Below, one piece after another: positions 7,779 through 9,809 of a DNA stretch of 9,809 nucleotides. Origin of the DNA: Mycobacterium sp. (GTDB lineage: Bacteria; Actinomycetota; Actinomycetes; Mycobacteriales; Mycobacteriaceae); the NCBI GenBank assembly GCA_029256565.1, contig JAQSXQ010000031.1:1-9809 (forward strand), given 5' to 3'. Position 1 is the stretch's first letter; every line of letters begins with the position of its first letter. Made by a program: the position numbers and the translations under genes. The notes beneath the pieces are model-generated. The model searched no databases. It was given only the letters and a program-made list of their open reading frames with translations, and was not told the DNA's origin.

Positions 7779-9059
7779 TCAGCGACCCAGATTCGGCCTC
7801 CACGTACCGGCCACATGCTCGACGATCCGCTCGGCCATGTGATGTGCCTCTGCCTGCATCTCCGGCGGGATGGTCGCTACGGCGCGCGTAAAGGCACCGG
7901 GCAGATGACCACGAAGGTCGTCGACCCAGCCCACCGCTTCGTCTCCGGGAACGCCGAGGCGGAGCCCCACCTTGCGCCAGTCAGACGTGTTGACGTCGAG
8001 CATTTTCCAGTGCTGACCGATCTTCATCGAGGAGCGCAAGCGCTCACGCTGGTCATAGGGCGCCGCTGACGCCACGTCATACAGCGGCGACACCTGAGCC
8101 CGTGACCCGATAAGGACCAGCGAATAATTCTTCGCATGGGCGTCGGTCCCCCCGATGAGGACGTTGAAGACAAGCGCCTTGAAAAACCGCTCGGCGTTCA
8201 CACCTCGGTCCTCGATCGGCAGTCTGTCCAGCAGGTCCGCGATGTCACCGACCCCCGGTCCACCATCAGATTGGTATTTGAGGCTGGGATGGACCGACAA
8301 GGCCTGACACATGTCCTCTTGGTGGACCCGATGCCACCGTGTTCCGTCACGATGGCGGTCGTAGCGGGTCGAGATCAGCACCTGGTTGTCACCGATCTGC
8401 ACCACTTCGGAGGTGGCGGTGAGCATCCCGGCTTCTCGCGCTGCGCCCAGGCACAGCGCCTCGTTGATGTGGTGCCGTGCGTAGCCGGCGACGGCAGGCT
8501 TGACGATAACCGTGGTCGGCGTGGAGTCACGCGGGATACCGAACTGCCCCGTTTCAGCCTCACGAAACAGCGCGACCTTGGGTTGAGCGCCGGCCAGGCT
8601 CCATCGCCCCCCGAACCTACCTGGGTCCCAATCTGTTTGATGGGCAGCCAGATCCTGCACAAGGTCAACCAGATCGGTGTCGGTAAGCCATTGGATGTCG
8701 CCAGTCCGTGTTCGCGCGTCGGCCGGGTCGTCGTCGGGCGGCAAGATCTGGACCGCACCAGCAGCGTCCCGGCCGACGTGCGCGAGCAGAGCGAAGGGAT
8801 TATTGGGCGACACGTTGTACTCACGCCCCCATCGCTGTCGCGCGCCTTCGCTGTCCGGGAGAAGTCCTTCGAGGTAGGCCCGAACAGCTTTGTCGCGGTG
8901 CCGGTTTGACAACACCGGAAGCGACAGCGAAAGCGGTGTCGGATCGGCCTGGTCGGTATAGGCATTCTCGTAGGAGAAGCTCAGATTGCCCTGATTGGAC
9001 TGTTCTACCGTGCCAACCGGCGTTCCGTCGAGGAAAACTCGCAGCTCCCGGTTCGCCAT
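7779..9059 (-). CDS. hipA: HipA-family serine/threonine kinase toxin
   Basis: This 426-residue protein is a HipA-type kinase. Characterised HipA toxins phosphorylate a translation component (glutamyl-tRNA synthetase in E. coli), causing growth arrest; the target here is unknown. The N-terminal subdomain (about 1-105) has L-S-L-S-L-P-V and G-L-L-P-D (65-69). The glycine-rich loop S-L-A-G-A-Q-P-K is at 154-161; Ser154 corresponds to the autophosphorylated serine of E. coli HipA. Lys187 in V-I-V-K-P is the likely ATP-binding lysine. The catalytic loop G-T-D-A-H-A-K-N is at 304-311 with Asp306, and the metal-binding L-Y-D-V-A-S is at 326-331 with Asp328. Length is normal (about 440 in E. coli). 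The start overlaps the hipB stop by one base (TGATG). All kinase residues are present, so it appears active. It is the last gene before jetA on the same strand. Confidence 0.92.
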   Translation of the reverse strand: MANRELRVFLDGTPVGTVEQSNQGNLSFSYENAYTDQADPTPLSLSLPVLSNRHRDKAVRAYLEGLLPDSEGARQRWGREYNVSPNNPFALLAHVGRDAAGAVQILPPDDDPADARTRTGDIQWLTDTDLVDLVQDLAAHQTDWDPGRFGGRWSLAGAQPKVALFREAETGQFGIPRDSTPTTVIVKPAVAGYARHHINEALCLGAAREAGMLTATSEVVQIGDNQVLISTRYDRHRDGTRWHRVHQEDMCQALSVHPSLKYQSDGGPGVGDIADLLDRLPIEDRGVNAERFFKALVFNVLIGGTDAHAKNYSLVLIGSRAQVSPLYDVASAAPYDQRERLRSSMKIGQHWKMLDVNTSDWRKVGLRLGVPGDEAVGWVDDLRGHLPGAFTRAVATIPPEMQAEAHHMAERIVEHVAGTWRPNLGR

Positions 9060-9370
9060 CAGCGCATTGTCCTGAAGAGCGAATCGAACGGGTCGTCCGG
9101 AGTCACAGGTTGCGATGACGTCTCAGGAGCGGCCCGTTTGCGACGCTTCTCCGGCGAGCTCTCAGGTACGGTCGCCTCCAGGCTCACGCCGACAAGCCGC
9201 AGCGCGTCAAGCACCCGCTGCGCTTCGAGTCGCGGGTGCCCCTTTTCGAGGCGCACGACCCAGTCCCGACTCATACGCAACTGGGCAGCGAGGTCGGCTT
9301 GGGTCATCCCACGCGCGGTACGCGCCGACCGGACGAGGGCGCCAAGATCGCCCATTGTCTTGACCTCCAC
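9059..9370 (-). CDS. hipB: HipB-family antitoxin and repressor (XRE helix-turn-helix)
   Basis: This 103-residue protein has an XRE/Cro-type helix-turn-helix over about residues 8-65: an R-x-x-R-G-M-T-Q-A-D-L-A start, then M-S-R-D-W-V-V-R-L-E-K-G at 33-44 containing the recognition helix. It should neutralise HipA and repress its own promoter as a dimer. The tail (about 70-103) is charged, Pro/Ser-rich and probably disordered, ending in F-D-S-L-F-R-T-M-R; flexible HipB tails are known as protease entry points. Two starts are possible. GTG at 9370 has a perfect AGGAGG four bases away. ATG at 9355, five codons later, has its own GGAGG eight bases away. I list the longer form. hipA follows with a one-base overlap, and three operator-like repeats lie upstream. 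Confidence 0.9.
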   Translation of the reverse strand: MEVKTMGDLGALVRSARTARGMTQADLAAQLRMSRDWVVRLEKGHPRLEAQRVLDALRLVGVSLEATVPESSPEKRRKRAAPETSSQPVTPDDPFDSLFRTMR

Positions 9371-9374
9371 GACG

Positions 9375-9380
9375 CCTCCT
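9375..9380 (-). promoter_or_regulatory. Strong ribosome-binding site of hipB
   Basis: The minus strand reads AGGAGG here, a perfect anti-Shine-Dalgarno match, four bases before the GTG at 9370. A second GGAGG (9368-9364) formed by that GTG codon and the next codons lies eight bases before an in-frame ATG at 9355. It is by far the strongest ribosome-binding sequence at any start in the window. That fits the usual need for excess antitoxin over toxin. Confidence 0.65.
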
Positions 9381-9383
9381 CTT

Positions 9384-9451
9384 GTAGTCGTTCGGCAACA
9401 TTATCGATTGTAGCCGTTCGACAACTTTTGGGGAAGAAGCCGTTCGACGAC
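9384..9451. promoter_or_regulatory. Three 26-base-phased repeats, probable HipB operators
   Basis: Three 16-base direct repeats lie at 9384-9399 (GTAGTCGTTCGGCAAC), 9410-9425 (GTAGCCGTTCGACAAC) and 9436-9451 (GAAGCCGTTCGACGAC). Neighbouring copies agree at 14 of 16 positions, and the starts are exactly 26 bases apart, about two and a half helical turns. Each copy is also a partial palindrome (GTnGnCG-nn-CGnCnAC), as expected for a dimeric XRE repressor. They sit just upstream of hipB and flank the best -10 sequences, so autorepression by HipB is the simplest reading. Binding is inferred, not shown. Confidence 0.65.
9400..9412 (-). promoter_or_regulatory. Candidate -10 elements for the hipBA (and possibly jet) transcript
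   Basis: Read on the minus strand, TACAAT (9412-9407) and GATAAT (9405-9400) each match the bacterial -10 consensus well in an AT-rich patch between the first and second operator-like repeats. Neither has a good -35: the sequence 17 bases before TACAAT is TTCCCC. Weak -35 elements are common in actinobacteria. A transcript from here would begin 15-30 bases before the hipB GTG. No equally good promoter is visible before jetA. Confidence 0.4.
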
Positions 9452-9559
9452 TTTGCGCACGTCGAAGGGCAGAACGACGACGATCTGTCCGTCTGCTAGC
9501 CGTATGGTGACATTGATTAAGCAGCGGACAATGTCACTCAAGTGCCTCTCGAGTGACAT
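9401..9559 (-). CDS. Possible 52-residue protein upstream of hipB (doubtful)
   Basis: An ATG at 9559 on the minus strand follows GGAAGG at a spacing of 6 bases and opens a 52-codon frame ending at a TAA (9403-9401), 30 bases before hipB. The predicted peptide has V-T-I-R-L-A-D-G-Q at 17-25 and L-P-F-D-V-R-K-V-V-E-R-L at 30-41, which looks like folded protein. I do not recognise it. Against it: two operator-like repeats and the candidate hipB promoter lie inside its 3' end, and its start codon lies in the stem of a perfect inverted repeat. It could be a leader peptide, a decayed fragment or chance. The frame stays open upstream to 9664, but that part overlaps the neighbouring gene and has no good start. 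Confidence 0.3.
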   Translation of the reverse strand: MSLERHLSDIVRCLINVTIRLADGQIVVVLPFDVRKVVERLLPQKLSNGYNR

Positions 9560-9562
9560 TGT
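9528..9562. repeat. Perfect 12-base inverted repeat with 11-base loop
   Basis: ACAATGTCACTC at 9528-9539 and GAGTGACATTGT at 9551-9562 are exact reverse complements around an 11-base loop. A third copy of the arm core, GTGACATTG, lies at 9507-9515. There is no adjacent T-run, so a simple intrinsic terminator is unlikely, although the site does lie just after the end of the gene at 9627-9809. It could be an operator for another dimeric regulator, or an mRNA hairpin hiding the ATG at 9559. Confidence 0.55.
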
Positions 9563-9626
9563 GAACCTTCCATGCTCTTGAACGACCACACCGGCTCGCT
9601 GGTGCGTATAGGCGGGAGTGGATCCG

Positions 9627-9809
9627 TCAGTCTGCCGAGGCGATCCGCTGTCGGAGATGATCACGGCGCCCGATGACCCATTCCCGGCGGGTGGAGACCA
9701 GAAAGTCCGCCGAGCCGAGTTTCACATCGAAGGAGTCCGACGGAAATCCCGCGGCCCTCAGCATCACCTCTCCGCGCTGGGATGGACTGCTCTTGATATC
9801 GAAGTGCCG
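9627..9809 (-). CDS. C-terminus of an unrecognised protein (cut by window edge)
   Basis: The frame enters from the window edge on the minus strand and ends at a TGA at 9629-9627, so only the last 60 residues are visible. They begin with H-F-D-I-K-S-S-P-S and continue through S-F-D-V-K-L-G-S-A-D-F-L-V-S-T-R-R-E-W-V-I-G to a basic, helical tail. The pattern is that of a compact alpha/beta domain with an F-D-I-K strand. The D-x-K triplet resembles half of a PD-(D/E)xK nuclease motif, but with the rest missing this is weak. Coding is supported by the amino-acid pattern and G/C-ending codons. It precedes hipB by 256 bases on the same strand. I cannot name the family. Confidence 0.6.
   Translation of the reverse strand, partial: RHFDIKSSPSQRGEVMLRAAGFPSDSFDVKLGSADFLVSTRREWVIGRRDHLRQRIASAD

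Noticed and set aside
7323..8069. Plus-strand 248-codon frame across the hipA-jetA boundary
   Set aside because: It is antisense to both genes, has no family motifs and no ribosome-binding site, and hipA and jetA are clearly supported on the minus strand.
9384..9451. CRISPR-like array
   Set aside because: Repeats are only 16 bases with 10-base gaps, partly palindromic, and next to an XRE repressor with no cas genes. Operators explain them better.

Overview
The window looks like chromosomal accessory DNA from a high-GC actinobacterium, most likely a mycobacterium or close relative. The basis is strongly G/C-ending codons, GTG starts, and a complete JetABCD (Wadjet, type I) operon of the kind known in Mycobacterium smegmatis as eptABCD. 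No rRNA, tRNA, transposase, integrase or CRISPR array is visible.

Layout, left to right. At 1-760 there is a minus-strand pair: a 188-residue protein I do not recognise, followed by a membrane protein cut by the window edge. By hand count this part is less GC-rich (bases 181-240 about 58%, 541-600 about 53%) than the rest (961-1020 about 77%, 3721-3780 about 75%). At 826-1137 on the plus strand lies the C-terminal part of a NadR-type nicotinamide-nucleotide enzyme with no Walker A region, apparently a 5'-truncated remnant. At 1165-7748 on the minus strand lies the intact Wadjet operon jetA-jetB-jetC-jetD, with every junction overlapping by 4 to 8 bases. At 7779-9370, immediately upstream on the same strand, is a hipB-hipA toxin-antitoxin pair, only 30 bases from jetA. 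Bases 9371-9626 are regulatory: three direct repeats with an exact 26-base period (probable HipB operators), candidate -10 elements, a perfect 12-base inverted repeat, and a possible 52-residue ORF. At 9627-9809 is the C-terminus of another minus-strand protein, cut by the window edge.

How the genes work together. JetA (kleisin-like), JetB (KITE/MukE-like) and JetC (MukB-like SMC ATPase) form a DNA-loop-extruding complex. JetD, a Toprim nuclease subunit, cuts small circular DNA, giving anti-plasmid defence. The HipB antitoxin/repressor and HipA kinase toxin are arranged as if hipBA and jetABCD form one six-gene unit. That raises the untested idea that a HipB-controlled promoter also drives Wadjet, or that HipBA stabilises the defence island. 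The Wadjet system itself is a known type; the hipBA-Wadjet linkage and the phased operator array are the parts most worth a second look.
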